From Asticcacaulis sp. YBE204 (GTDB lineage: Bacteria > Pseudomonadota > Alphaproteobacteria > Caulobacterales > Caulobacteraceae), in the NCBI RefSeq assembly GCF_000495855.1, contig NZ_AWGF01000001.1, positions 124,001 to 188,000 on the forward strand: a DNA stretch of 64,000 bases, given 5' to 3'. The notes below the pieces were generated by a model. The model searched no databases. It worked only from the letters and a program-made list of their open reading frames with translations, and had not been told where the DNA came from. Every line of letters starts with the position of its first letter. Within the stretch, counting starts at the first letter, position 1. The position numbers were made by a program, and so were the translations under genes. This document shows positions 55,184 to 64,000 of this stretch, one piece after another.

Positions 55184-56311
55184 TTATGACAAAAGTTCAA
55201 GCAGAAGACGGTCGAGGACCACGCGGCCCTTGTCGGTGGCGCGTAGACGGTCGTTGCGGATGTCGAGGAAACCGTCGGTGATCAGGTCATCGCGTTTGAT
55301 CAGCAGCAGGTTTTGGATGCGCACCAGCCGTACCCCGTCGATCAAGCGCAGGCCGAGCATCAGGGCCTCTTCGGCGGACCCGTCTGACGACAGACGCTCG
55401 CGGTCGATGCCGGTACCGTGCTCGCCGACGCGCGCGATATAGGTGCGCAGATCGCTTTCGGCGACGGTGGCGTGGCGGACACCGTCAAGAGTCAGACGTC
55501 CGTGCGCGCCGGGGCCGACACCGATATAGTCGACACCTTCCCAGATGTTTACATTGTGCGCCGACCGGGCAGCAAGACCCTTGGCGTGGTTCGACACCTC
55601 ATAGGCCTCGAAACCCAGATCGTTGAGGACCGATTGCGTCGTGTAATAAAACGCCTCACCTAGTTCCGGGGCGGGCAGGCTCAGCTTGCCGCGCCGCGCC
55701 GCGCGCCCGAACGGCGTATCGGGTTCGAGACTCAGTTGGTAGGGCGAAATATGCTCGACACCCAAAGCCGCCGCACGTTTCAATTCCGCTGCCCAGTCGT
55801 CGGGCGTCTGTCCCGGCAAGGCATAGATCAGGTCGAGCGACACACGATCGAACACCGACAGGGCGGTGTCTAAACCCAGCAGGGCTTCGCGCGCCGAATG
55901 GTTGCGCCCGAGGAATTTCAGCGCTGCGTCATCGAGCGACTGGATACCGATCGACAGGCGGTTGATACCGGCAGTGCGGAAAGCTTCGTAACGCGAAATC
56001 TCGGCGTCAGTGGGATTGGCCTCCAGCGTAATTTCAACAGGGCCGGACGGCGGGAAGAGTTGCCGCGCCTCATCGATCAGCGTCGCGATCCATTCAGGCC
56101 GCATCAGGGACGGGGTGCCGCCGCCGAAAAAGACCGAGGCCAGTTCACGCGGCCCCAGCCACGATGCTTGCGTGCGTAGCTCGGTGAGGATCGCCTCGAA
56201 CAGGGCGGTTTGTGTCGCGATCTGCCCTCTGTCCCGCGTGACGTTGAAGTCGCAATAGGGGCAGATGCGCGCGCAATAGGGCCAGTGGATATAGAGGGCG
56301 ACCGGGGTCAT
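55184..56311 (-). CDS. hemW: radical SAM family heme chaperone HemW
   Basis: 375 residues. Fe-S motif C-x3-C-x2-C at residues 13, 17, 20 (YCARICPYC), EANPTD, GINRLSIGIQSLDD and a C-terminal HTH-like region. HemW lacks the extra cysteine of HemN coproporphyrinogen dehydrogenase and hands heme to acceptors. Usually next to rdgB, but far from it here. Confidence 0.95.
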   Translation of the reverse strand: MTPVALYIHWPYCARICPYCDFNVTRDRGQIATQTALFEAILTELRTQASWLGPRELASVFFGGGTPSLMRPEWIATLIDEARQLFPPSGPVEITLEANPTDAEISRYEAFRTAGINRLSIGIQSLDDAALKFLGRNHSAREALLGLDTALSVFDRVSLDLIYALPGQTPDDWAAELKRAAALGVEHISPYQLSLEPDTPFGRAARRGKLSLPAPELGEAFYYTTQSVLNDLGFEAYEVSNHAKGLAARSAHNVNIWEGVDYIGVGPGAHGRLTLDGVRHATVAESDLRTYIARVGEHGTGIDRERLSSDGSAEEALMLGLRLIDGVRLVRIQNLLLIKRDDLITDGFLDIRNDRLRATDKGRVVLDRLLLELLS

Positions 56312-56331
56312 AGGTGGGTCGCCCTTTATGT

Positions 56332-57936
56332 TTAGTGACGGAAGACGCGCACGCCGGTGAAGGCCATGGTCAGGCCCGCCTCGTCGGCAGCCGCGATGAC
56401 GTCGGCATCCTTGATCGAACCGCCCGGCTGGATGACCGCGGTCGCCCCCGCCGCCGCGGCTTCAAGCAGACCGTCGGGGAAGGGGAAGAAGGCTTCCGAC
56501 GCACAGGCAGAACCCTTGGCCAGAGACTCGCTCAGACCCAGCTTTTCGGCGGCTTCCTGCGCGCGCAGAGCGGCGATGCGGGCCGAGTCGCGACGGTTCA
56601 TCTGACCGGCGCCGATGCCGGCGGTGCGGCCTTCCTTGGCATAGACGATGGCGTTCGACTTGACGTGTTTGGCGACGGTGAAGGCGAACAGCATGTCCTG
56701 AATCTCGGTCGGGGTCGGTTGACGCTTCGTCACGATCTTGAGGTCCGGCGCGAGGATACGTGCAGTGTCGCGCGACTGGATCAGCAGGCCTCCGGCGACC
56801 GAACGGAAGACCTGACCGCCGCTCAACGGATCGGGCAGGGAGCCGGTGACCAGCAGGCGCAGGTTCTTCTTGGCTTTGATGACCTCGACTGCGTCGTCGT
56901 CCACGGCCGGGGCGACGATGACCTCGGTGAAGACCTCGACGATCTTTTCGGCGGTCGCACGATCAAGCTTGCGGTTCAGCGCCACGATGCCGCCGAAGGC
57001 CGACACGTCGTCGCATTCCAGCGCGCGCTTATAGGCCGTCAGCAGGTCCGGACCGACGGCGACGCCGCACGGATTGGCGTGCTTGACGATGACGCAGGCC
57101 GGTTCGTCGAATTCGGCGACCAGCTCGATGGCGGCATCGGTGTCGGCGACATTGTTATAACTCAGTTCCTTGCCCTGAAGCTGGGTCGCGGTGGCGACAC
57201 CCGGGCGGTCTTCGCCGGTCTTATAGAAGGCGGCGGACTGGTGCGGGTTTTCGCCGTAGCGCATGGTTTGCAGGCGCGTCCCGGCGATGGTCTTGCGCTC
57301 GGCGTAGGTGTCGCCAAGCTGTTCGGCAAACCACGACGACACGGCGCTGTCATAGGCGGCGGTACGGGCAAAGGCGCGGGCGGCGAGCGATTTACGCAGA
57401 GACAGACCGGTCTTTCCCTCGGTGGTGATCGCGGCGATGACCTCGTCGATCCCCGCCTTGTCGACGCAGACGGCGACATAGGGGTGGTTCTTGGCCGACG
57501 AACGGATCATGGCTGGACCGCCGATATCGATATTCTCGATAGCCGCTTCGAAGCCACCACCGGAGGCGACGGTCTTCTCAAACGGATAGAGGTCGATCCA
57601 CACGATGTCGATAGGGGCGATGTCGTGCTCGGTCAGAGCCTTGGCGTGTTCCGGCGCGTCGCGATAGGCGAGCAGGCCGCCGTGCACCTTGGGGTGCAGG
57701 GTCTTGACGCGACCATCCATCATTTCAGGGAACTGCGTCAGGTCCGACACGTCCTTGACCGCGATCCCCGCATTGGCGATCGCCGCGCGTGTCCCGCCGG
57801 TCGAGACGATTTCGACCCCGGCGGCAGCGAGGGCCTGAGCCACCTCGATCAGGCCGGTCTTGTCCGACAGCGAGATCAGGGCGCGTTTCGGCGTGACGAA
57901 ATCGGGAGCGGGCGGGAAATCGGGCGCGGCGGGCAT
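56332..57936 (-). CDS. purH: bifunctional AICAR formyltransferase / IMP cyclohydrolase
   Basis: 534 residues from ATG 57934-57936. N-terminal cyclohydrolase ([29 protein letters not shown]), C-terminal formyltransferase with [11 protein letters not shown] and the [27 protein letters not shown] block (in parts). It catalyses the last two steps of IMP synthesis. Longer frames upstream are rejected. Confidence 0.97.
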   Translation of the reverse strand: MPAAPDFPPAPDFVTPKRALISLSDKTGLIEVAQALAAAGVEIVSTGGTRAAIANAGIAVKDVSDLTQFPEMMDGRVKTLHPKVHGGLLAYRDAPEHAKALTEHDIAPIDIVWIDLYPFEKTVASGGGFEAAIENIDIGGPAMIRSSAKNHPYVAVCVDKAGIDEVIAAITTEGKTGLSLRKSLAARAFARTAAYDSAVSSWFAEQLGDTYAERKTIAGTRLQTMRYGENPHQSAAFYKTGEDRPGVATATQLQGKELSYNNVADTDAAIELVAEFDEPACVIVKHANPCGVAVGPDLLTAYKRALECDDVSAFGGIVALNRKLDRATAEKIVEVFTEVIVAPAVDDDAVEVIKAKKNLRLLVTGSLPDPLSGGQVFRSVAGGLLIQSRDTARILAPDLKIVTKRQPTPTEIQDMLFAFTVAKHVKSNAIVYAKEGRTAGIGAGQMNRRDSARIAALRAQEAAEKLGLSESLAKGSACASEAFFPFPDGLLEAAAAGATAVIQPGGSIKDADVIAAADEAGLTMAFTGVRVFRH

Positions 57937-58113
57937 GGGCAGTCCATTCGGGAGGTTGGGGAAATATGCGCGCGGTGTACACAACGAAGGCGCAAAAGGG
58001 AACCCACAAAGCTTGATACTGGTTACAGCACCCAGATAACGGTTCATGAGGCCTGGGCGACAGACAAGCTGAGCGTCACTCGACAAGTTTCCATTTTTAC
58101 GAAATAAGACGAC

Positions 58114-58788
58114 ATGTTTAGCGCCTTGCCCGTCGACCCGTCCAAATACTCCGCCTTTCTGGCGGCGATGCTGCTCATGGCCATCACGCCGGGACCGGCC
58201 AATCTGTTCTGCATCTCGACGGGCCTGAAACGCTCGGTGCCGCGCGTTCTGATGGGCGTGTTCGGTATCAATAGCGCGACCCTGATCTGGTTCGTCATGG
58301 CCGCGTTCGGGCTACATATCCTGATCACCACCGTCCCGGTCATTTTCCACCTGATGACCTTCGGCGGCGCGATCTATCTTCTGTGGATCGCCTATAAAAC
58401 GATCCGCGCGCGCAAGTCGCACAATGCCCATGAACTCGATGTTCCGATAACGGATCAAATGCCGCAAAGCCTCTGGGCGACGTGGAAAGACGGTTTCATG
58501 GTGCAGTTCCTGAATCCGAAAGTCACGCTGTTCTTCACCGCCGTCCTGCCGCCCTTTCTCGATCTGAGCCGCCCGATGACGACTCAGATGCCGGTCTTCG
58601 CCGCCACGGCCATCGGCATGGATGTCATCGCCATGACCACCTACGGCCTGAGCGGGCTGGCCCTGACGCGTCTGCTCAGCCAAGGCCGCAATCGCGAATA
58701 TTTCGAGCTGTTCGTGGGGTGTCTGCTGGGCCTGATTGCGCTGCTGATCCTTGGCCACGGCATCGCGGATTTGCTGAAATCGGCTTGA
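58114..58788 (+). CDS. LysE family amino-acid exporter
   Basis: 224 residues, six hydrophobic segments. N-terminal [24 protein letters not shown] and [15 protein letters not shown], then [14 protein letters not shown], all LysE/RhtB markers. Exports basic or neutral amino acids; exact substrate unknown. Divergent from purH. Confidence 0.88.
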   Translation: MFSALPVDPSKYSAFLAAMLLMAITPGPANLFCISTGLKRSVPRVLMGVFGINSATLIWFVMAAFGLHILITTVPVIFHLMTFGGAIYLLWIAYKTIRARKSHNAHELDVPITDQMPQSLWATWKDGFMVQFLNPKVTLFFTAVLPPFLDLSRPMTTQMPVFAATAIGMDVIAMTTYGLSGLALTRLLSQGRNREYFELFVGCLLGLIALLILGHGIADLLKSA

Positions 58789-58802
58789 TAATTCCAGTCA
58801 TG

Positions 58803-58818
58803 GTAAACCGCTCTTAAC
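58803..58818 (+). promoter_or_regulatory. near-consensus CtrA site before ftsK
   Basis: GTAA-N7-TTAAC, one mismatch to TTAA-N7-TTAAC, about 50 bases before the ftsK start. Fits cell-cycle control in Caulobacterales, but a single site can be chance. Confidence 0.45.
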
Positions 58819-58867
58819 CCTTTTGGCGGCATAAAGCGGGGTCAACCTTCACAGGCCTGTTTGTCGC

Positions 58868-61357
58868 ATGAGCACCGTTACCGCCCTCGTCTGGAATCAT
58901 CTCGAAACCAACTTCCTCATGATCTGGCGGTCGGTGCCGATGGCGCGTCTGCGCGGCGCACTGGTCTGCCTGATCGGTCTGGCTTCATTGCTGGCCTTCG
59001 CCTCCTACAACGCCGCCGACGCCAGCTGGAACACGGCGACCGATGCCCCGGTGCAGAACCTGCTCGGCGGGTTCGGTGCGATCCTCGCCGACCTCGGTCT
59101 GCAATCTCTGGGTCTGGCGGCCTGGCCGATGGCGGCGCTGATGACGTGGTTCGGCCTGACGCGCCTGATGCAGCTCGATCCCGACGAAGGCCGCCGCGCG
59201 CTTCGCATCCATAGCCTGTTCGCCGCCCTGTTCGTGCTGATGCTGGCGGCGGCGCTGGCGCCGCTGCATACAGGCGACGCGACTTCGCCGTCGATCGGCG
59301 GCTTCTGGGGCACCGGTGTACATGGCATCCTGAACGCCCTGTTCGACTTCATGCGCCTACCCGCCGGTGATGTCATCGCCAGCCTGATCTTCGGCGCCGC
59401 CGCCCTGTGGTGCTTCAATCAAGCCCTGCGCCTGAAGGCCGATAGCTATGTCCGCGCCGCTGGGTTCATTCTGGGCGGCTTCAGGGGCGCGATCAACGCC
59501 ACGGGTATCAGCGAAAAGGTCTCCGACGCCGTTGCGCGCGCCGAGGCCAAGCCGAAGGGCGCCCGTAAAAGCGTCAAGACGCCCAAGCCCTTTATCGACG
59601 AAGCGGCCTACGACGCCGAACCGGCTGCCGAGCCACAGGTCAATCTGCGCACGCCGGTCGGCGAAGAGCCCGACTACGACTACGACGCACCGCCGTTCGA
59701 TATAGACGACCTCGATCCCGACGCGCCGATGCTGAGCCCGGCTCCGAAATCGGCCACACCAGAGCCGAAAATCCGCATGGAAGCGCCGCGCACGCCCAAG
59801 CCTTCGGCCCGCGAGCAGGATGAGCGTCAGTCGAGCTTCGAGTTCCTCAAGCCCGGCAATTTCCGCTTGCCGGAACTGTCGATCCTGTCGAAGCCCAAGC
59901 CGCGCGCCACCAGCTTCGACGAAGCCGCCCTGCGTCAGAACGCCCGCATGCTGGAAAGCGTGCTGGCCGAATTCGGCGTCAAGGGCGTCATCGATCAGAT
60001 CCGCCCCGGCCCGGTCGTCACCCTCTACGAACTGGCCCCCGCCGCGGGTGTGAAGGGCGCGCGCGTCGTCGCTCTGGCCGACGATATCGCCCGCAACATG
60101 TCGGCGCGCTCGTGCCGCGTCTCGATCGTTCAGGGCCGCAACGCCATCGGCATCGAACTGCCCAACGCCGTGCGCGAAACCGTTTACCTGCGCGACATGC
60201 TGGCCTCGGCCGAGTTCGAAAAGGCCGGACACATGCTGCCTATGGTGCTGGGCGAAAACATCGGCGGCGAGCCCTACGTCACCGACCTCGCCAAGATGCC
60301 CCACCTGCTGATCGCGGGCACCACCGGCTCGGGTAAGTCGGTCGGCGTCAACGCCATGATCCTTTCGATCCTCTACCGCCTCGATCCGGAACAGTGCAAG
60401 TTCATCATGATCGACCCCAAGATGCTGGAACTCAGCGTCTATGACGGCATCCCGCACCTGATCGCCCCCGTCGTCACCGACCCGAAAAAGGCCGTCGTGG
60501 CGCTCAAATGGACCGTCAAGGAGATGGAAGACCGCTACCGCCGTATGTCGAAGATCGGCGTGCGCAACGTGGCCTCCTTCAATGAACGCGCCAAGGCGAC
60601 CGCCGCCGAAGGCAAGAACTTCATCCGCAAGGTCCAGACCGGCTTCGACGAGGTCGGCCAGCCGATCTTCGAGATCGAGGAAATGGTCCCCGAACCCATG
60701 CCCTATATCGTCGTCATCATCGACGAGGTCGCCGACCTGATGATGGTCGCGGGCAAGGACATCGAAGGCGCGGTTCAGCGTCTGGCTCAGATGGCCCGTG
60801 CCGCCGGTATCCACCTGATCATGGCCACACAGCGCCCGTCGGTCGACGTCATCACCGGCACCATCAAGGCCAATTTCCCGACCCGGATTTCCTTCCAGGT
60901 CACCTCGAAAATCGACTCCCGTACCATCCTCGGCGAACAGGGCGCGGAACAGCTGCTGGGCCAGGGCGACATGCTCTATATGGCGGGCGGCGGACGCATC
61001 ACCCGTCTGCACGGCCCCTTCGTCGCCGACGGTGAGGTCGAGGCCGTGGCCGAATATCTGCGCTCGCAAGGGTCGCCGCAATATCTCGACGACATCACCG
61101 CCGGTGGCGACGATGACGGCGGCGACAGCGATGGCGGCGGCATGGGCGAAGGCGGCTCCGGCGACGACCTCTACGACAAGGCCGTCTACTTCGTCACCTT
61201 CGACCGCAAGGCCTCGACCTCCTACATCCAGCGCAAGCTTCAGATCGGCTATAACCGGGCGGCAAGCTTGATGGAGAAGATGGAACTGGAAGGCGTCGTC
61301 GGCCCGGCTAACCACGTCGGCAAACGCGATATCCTCGCCCCGCCCCCGCCGCATTAA
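58868..61357 (+). CDS. ftsK: DNA translocase FtsK
   Basis: 829 residues. Four transmembrane segments in the first ~200 residues, an acidic/proline-rich linker, then the motor: Walker [27 protein letters not shown]alker B, and [20 protein letters not shown] Gly/Asp-rich insert precedes the winged-helix gamma domain that reads KOPS sequences. It pumps the chromosome at the division septum. A 61380-61398 hairpin follows. Confidence 0.97.
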   Translation: MSTVTALVWNHLETNFLMIWRSVPMARLRGALVCLIGLASLLAFASYNAADASWNTATDAPVQNLLGGFGAILADLGLQSLGLAAWPMAALMTWFGLTRLMQLDPDEGRRALRIHSLFAALFVLMLAAALAPLHTGDATSPSIGGFWGTGVHGILNALFDFMRLPAGDVIASLIFGAAALWCFNQALRLKADSYVRAAGFILGGFRGAINATGISEKVSDAVARAEAKPKGARKSVKTPKPFIDEAAYDAEPAAEPQVNLRTPVGEEPDYDYDAPPFDIDDLDPDAPMLSPAPKSATPEPKIRMEAPRTPKPSAREQDERQSSFEFLKPGNFRLPELSILSKPKPRATSFDEAALRQNARMLESVLAEFGVKGVIDQIRPGPVVTLYELAPAAGVKGARVVALADDIARNMSARSCRVSIVQGRNAIGIELPNAVRETVYLRDMLASAEFEKAGHMLPMVLGENIGGEPYVTDLAKMPHLLIAGTTGSGKSVGVNAMILSILYRLDPEQCKFIMIDPKMLELSVYDGIPHLIAPVVTDPKKAVVALKWTVKEMEDRYRRMSKIGVRNVASFNERAKATAAEGKNFIRKVQTGFDEVGQPIFEIEEMVPEPMPYIVVIIDEVADLMMVAGKDIEGAVQRLAQMARAAGIHLIMATQRPSVDVITGTIKANFPTRISFQVTSKIDSRTILGEQGAEQLLGQGDMLYMAGGGRITRLHGPFVADGEVEAVAEYLRSQGSPQYLDDITAGGDDDGGDSDGGGMGEGGSGDDLYDKAVYFVTFDRKASTSYIQRKLQIGYNRAASLMEKMELEGVVGPANHVGKRDILAPPPPH

Positions 61358-61379
61358 GCGTTAAAAGAGGCTCCGCCGG

Positions 61380-61398
61380 GCAGGGTCATAGACCCTGC
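61380..61398. other. hairpin 3' of ftsK
   Basis: GCAGGGTC and GACCCTGC around ATA. No T run follows, so a terminator role is only possible. Confidence 0.45.
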
Positions 61399-61433
61399 AC
61401 CCGTTACTTGGAGCATGTGGTGAGGCCTGCTTC

Positions 61434-61496
61434 CTTATACCTCCCTGCACGCAGCGCGGGGAGGGGGACCGCGCCCGGAGGGCGTGGTGGTGGGGT
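61434..61496. repeat. single GC-rich hairpin repeat unit
   Basis: CTTATACCTCCC, CGCGGGGAGGGGG, a second hairpin (ACCGCGCC/GGCGTGGT), GGTGGGG. Nearly identical in plan and sequence to the left unit at 44.5 kb. Confidence 0.7.
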
Positions 61497-61545
61497 GCCC
61501 TTCTTAAGCTGGACATAAGCTCAAGCTTCCAACCATACTGTCCTT

Positions 61546-61914
61546 ATGACCGAACCCGTTTTCCTCGCCTATCCCTTCGACGCCGCCTTTTCTGAGGCGG
61601 TGCAAATTGGCACCACCATCTATCTGTCAGGCCATATCGGCGATGACGACGACGGCAATCTGGCCGATGGGTTCGATGCCGAAGTCCAGCAGATGATGAC
61701 CAATGTCTCGGCCTCTCTGGCCCGGTTCGAGCGCGACCTGACGGCGCTTGTTTCGGTTAGGGTCATGCTCACCGACATGGCGAATCTTGAGCGCTTCAAC
61801 GTCCTGTTTGCTGGTTATTTCGCCGACGCGCCCCTGCCCGTCTGTTCGGTGTTTGCCGTGACGCAACTGGCGCTCGATGCGTCCATCGAAATCGAGTGCA
61901 TCGCTACGCTATAA
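61546..61914 (+). CDS. RidA family protein without the usual catalytic arginine
   Basis: 122 residues. Core IYLSGHIGDD, VSVRVMLTDMANLERFNVLFAGYF and IEIECIATL place it in the RidA/YjgF family. Active members carry an arginine in the PxRxxV segment that binds the imine; here PLPVCSVFAV has Val-Cys instead. It is thus probably not a standard enamine deaminase. Confidence 0.85.
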   Translation: MTEPVFLAYPFDAAFSEAVQIGTTIYLSGHIGDDDDGNLADGFDAEVQQMMTNVSASLARFERDLTALVSVRVMLTDMANLERFNVLFAGYFADAPLPVCSVFAVTQLALDASIEIECIATL

Positions 61915-61919
61915 AGCGC

Positions 61920-62423
61920 TCAGCGCCCCCGCCGTTTAAGATAGCGCTTGTAGATCCGGTCTCTTTGCCACCCTCGGACAGAGTCCCCATCATCCGGGCC
62001 GCCGCCGTCATCGTGGTACTGACCGTCCCAGGATTCGGGCTTCAAACTGTGTTGAAACGGCCATACGCCCCGTCGGGTGCGGCCGCATATCGGGCACCAT
62101 TTCCGGTGAGGCTGTGTGAAAGGGTTACGGCCTGCCTGAATCATAAACCGGCACCTTGGGCATTTGAAGCCAATGGCAATGCCGAGCAGGATTACCGCCA
62201 GAGCCGTCGAACCCGCTATGCTGAGACTGTTGGGATCGCCCATCCCCGCGCATATGGCCGCGCCGCCTATCAGAATGGCTGAGGTCAGCCACAGCGAATT
62301 GACGAACAACGACAGGAAAGCCGTCATGAAAACGGCAAAGGCGAGGGTTGAATTCGTGTAAGACGTCAGACTGGTAAGCAGGAAGATAATACCCGGCACA
62401 GCAAAGACGGCGGGATAATACAT
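61920..62423 (-). CDS. membrane protein with C-terminal zinc-ribbon-like cysteines
   Basis: 167 residues. Three hydrophobic segments (about 5-25, 28-55, 70-87), then CPRC and, 20 residues later, CPIC, enough for one zinc site, and a basic tail. The start comes just after the holA stop with GAGG before it, so it reads as the third gene of lptE-holA. No family recognised. Confidence 0.65.
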   Translation of the reverse strand: MYYPAVFAVPGIIFLLTSLTSYTNSTLAFAVFMTAFLSLFVNSLWLTSAILIGGAAICAGMGDPNSLSIAGSTALAVILLGIAIGFKCPRCRFMIQAGRNPFTQPHRKWCPICGRTRRGVWPFQHSLKPESWDGQYHDDGGGPDDGDSVRGWQRDRIYKRYLKRRGR

Positions 62424-62427
62424 CGCC

Positions 62428-63480
62428 TCAGAGCCCCAGCCGTTTAGCCCGTCCGGCGATGCTCATATAGAGCCGCTCGGCGATCAGCAAATCCGGCATG
62501 CCGGTCGACTTGCACGCCTTATCCGTGTCGATCAGTTCCTTCGACAATGGGTCGATATGGAAATCCGACCAGTTGCGCGCCTGACGCAGGAACTCCGCCT
62601 CCTGTTTCCAGAACACCCCGGCGGCACGGGTGGCCTGCTTGGCGTCGATGCCCTTGGCGACCTGCGCCTGAATGAGCCTTAGCTTGATCAGGTGGGCATT
62701 GAGCGCCCGCACCGCATCGACCCCGGTTTCACCCTCGGCAAAGGCGCGTCGCAGACCGGCCTGCGCCAGCCCCATCTTCGCGCCAAAGGCCTGCAAGGCC
62801 GCATCGAACAGAGAGGCTTCCGGCTCGACCCCGAGAAAATCCTGCAATTCCTTCGCATCAAGCGTCTTTTTCGACCCCGGTCCGATGAACAGGCACAGGC
62901 GCTCGATCTCCTGCCGCGCCACACCGCGTTCGCGGGGTAACCGGGCCGCGAAAATATCCATCGCGTCGGGCGTCAGGGCGACTTCGTTTTTCGCCAGCGT
63001 CTCCCGCGCCATGCGCACCACATCGCCGGTCTCGTCCTCGTAGCAGGCAATCGACGCCACGGCCTTGTCGGCATCGGCCAGCTTGCGCGTGGCGGAATCA
63101 CCGCCCAGCCCCCCGGCCTCGATCAGGAAAAAGGCGTCGCGGTTGAACTCCCCCGCCGCGTGGGCCTTGAGCGCCGCCGCGACCTGCTTGTCGAGCGCTG
63201 CCTTTTCCGAGAAGAATTTCAGTCGCACCAGCCGCCGGCCACCCATCAGGGACTGCGCCGTCAGTTCGTCCTCAAGCCGCGCCGCGTCAATATCGATGTC
63301 GGTATCGGTAAGGATCGAGACGTTGAACGGGTCTTTGATGTCCGGCACGATTTGTCGCGCCAGAGCTTCGCCGCGCTCGATGACCTGACCACGATCCTTG
63401 CCGTAGATCAGGCAGGCGATCACGTCGCGCGGCGGCGCTTTGAGAAAGCCCTCGATTTCAGGGCGTTTGACGAGCTTCAT
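62428..63480 (-). CDS. holA: DNA polymerase III subunit delta
   Basis: 350 residues. VIACLIYGKDRGQVIERGEALA (family Walker-like region, non-catalytic), FSEKAALDKQVAAALK, FLIEAGGLGGDSATRKLAD, LPRERGVARQEIERLCLF. Part of the clamp loader. Directly follows lptE (stop TAA then ATG). Confidence 0.95.
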   Translation of the reverse strand: MKLVKRPEIEGFLKAPPRDVIACLIYGKDRGQVIERGEALARQIVPDIKDPFNVSILTDTDIDIDAARLEDELTAQSLMGGRRLVRLKFFSEKAALDKQVAAALKAHAAGEFNRDAFFLIEAGGLGGDSATRKLADADKAVASIACYEDETGDVVRMARETLAKNEVALTPDAMDIFAARLPRERGVARQEIERLCLFIGPGSKKTLDAKELQDFLGVEPEASLFDAALQAFGAKMGLAQAGLRRAFAEGETGVDAVRALNAHLIKLRLIQAQVAKGIDAKQATRAAGVFWKQEAEFLRQARNWSDFHIDPLSKELIDTDKACKSTGMPDLLIAERLYMSIAGRAKRLGL

Positions 63481-63993
63481 TTACTTCGCAAGGGCCGTGG
63501 TTTGGCCGTGGAAATAGAGCGTGATGTCGCTGCGCAGCCGGTCGCTGATGCTGGTCGCGGCACGCTGCTGACCGTCCTTTTGCGAAATGACGCTGCCATA
63601 GGGGGATTTCGATGTGGCGTCATAGGTCGTAGTATCGACGAAATTGCCCTTGGTCAGGACGGCGCGTGTCTGCACATCGACCAACTCGTAGGTGACCATA
63701 TTCGAGATTTCCGAACGGATCGCCGTATCGTTGGCGCCGATCCCGACGTCGTACCGGCTTTCGACCAGCTTGACATCCAGACGGTAAGGCTTGGTCGCCG
63801 ACGACGCGGTGTCGAAGCTGGCCACGAGGTTTTGCCGCACGAAATAACCGGTGCGTGAATCCGTCGTATTGACCTCGATCCCGGCAAGCGTCGCGCCCAG
63901 CCCCTTCTGCGCATAGACCGGCGTGAAGCCACACCCGCTCAAAGAGAGGGGCGCAGCCAGAAGGCAGACGGCGAGGAGGGCTTTGCGGATCAT
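63481..63993 (-). CDS. lptE: LPS-assembly lipoprotein LptE
   Basis: 170 residues. Lipobox LSGC (residues 18-21) then GFTPVYAQKGLGATLAGIEV, typical of alphaproteobacterial LptE; low general similarity to E. coli. LptE plugs LptD at the outer membrane. lptE-holA is a conserved order; leuS is usually just upstream, beyond the window. Confidence 0.92.
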   Translation of the reverse strand: MIRKALLAVCLLAAPLSLSGCGFTPVYAQKGLGATLAGIEVNTTDSRTGYFVRQNLVASFDTASSATKPYRLDVKLVESRYDVGIGANDTAIRSEISNMVTYELVDVQTRAVLTKGNFVDTTTYDATSKSPYGSVISQKDGQQRAATSISDRLRSDITLYFHGQTTALAK

Positions 63994-64000
63994 GAGCGGT

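Noticed and set aside
1-64000. CRISPR array, prophage or complete insertion sequence
   Set aside because: No regularly spaced identical repeats, phage gene cluster or transposase was found; dispersed repeats are unevenly spaced hairpins.

Overview
The window looks like a chromosomal segment of a Caulobacterales alphaproteobacterium, most likely Asticcacaulis or a close relative. The basis is GC-rich coding sequence, two large TonB-dependent receptors, the acyltransferase-tsaE-amgK and rsmI-yraN-gshB-yifB gene orders, a GAAC-N7-GAAC (alphaproteobacterial LexA) box, and a near-consensus CtrA site before ftsK. Genus is inference; no rRNA or tRNA gene was found to confirm it. Most of the window is housekeeping DNA with accessory inserts.

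Layout. 1-4.8 kb: acyltransferase-tsaE-amgK operon, a 45-residue membrane peptide, a membrane-anchored thioredoxin-like protein, an exported protein and a PQQ-type sugar dehydrogenase. 5.0-6.0 kb: an AT-rich foreign gene (DUF3800) bounded by 9-bp inverted repeats, next to a foldable 84-nt segment. 6.3-8.3 kb: slipin, rplS, trmD. 8.5-14.2 kb: TonB receptor, lipoproteins, a pentapeptide-repeat protein, and a lipoprotein whose C-terminal domain resembles toxin RNases. 14.3-18.9 kb: coaBC-dut, dapB, two tandem DUF3828 proteins, a methyltransferase. 18.9-22.1 kb: dnaK and dnaJ with an RpoH-type promoter. 23-25.4 kb: a Tat-type dienelactone hydrolase, a small mobile element carrying a broken DUF559 endonuclease gene, and a BlaI-type regulator with a membrane partner. 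25.4-33.7 kb: grpE, hrcA, rph, rdgB with accessory genes between them, then PCuAC and trpS. 33.8-44.4 kb: murJ, a DHFR-like protein, a second TonB receptor, glnD, mutS. 44.8-53.2 kb: malic enzyme, AmpG, a hybrid histidine kinase, yifB, gshB. 53.3-64 kb: yraN, rsmI, hemW, purH, a LysE exporter, ftsK, a RidA-like protein, holA, lptE.

Themes. Protein quality control (hrcA, grpE, dnaK, dnaJ), envelope work (murJ, ampG, amgK, lptE, lipoproteins) and translation/tRNA/rRNA modification (tsaE, trmD, rsmI, trpS, rph) dominate. AmgK and AmpG both belong to cell-wall recycling, although they lie about 47 kb apart.

Most unusual signals. (1) A roughly 490-bp element at 23.95-24.44 kb has hairpin inverted ends and an internal DUF559 pseudogene, and is flanked by a 20-bp direct duplication of the end of the neighbouring gene. 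Related hairpin repeats occur at 8.4, 35.4, 44.5 and 61.4 kb. (2) A different two-hairpin repeat at 3.6, 11.1 and 33.7 kb has changing stem bases but preserved pairing, and supplies stop codons to two genes. (3) The malic enzyme leader carries dyads and a long-range repeat that would cover its ribosome binding site. No CRISPR array, complete insertion sequence or prophage was seen.
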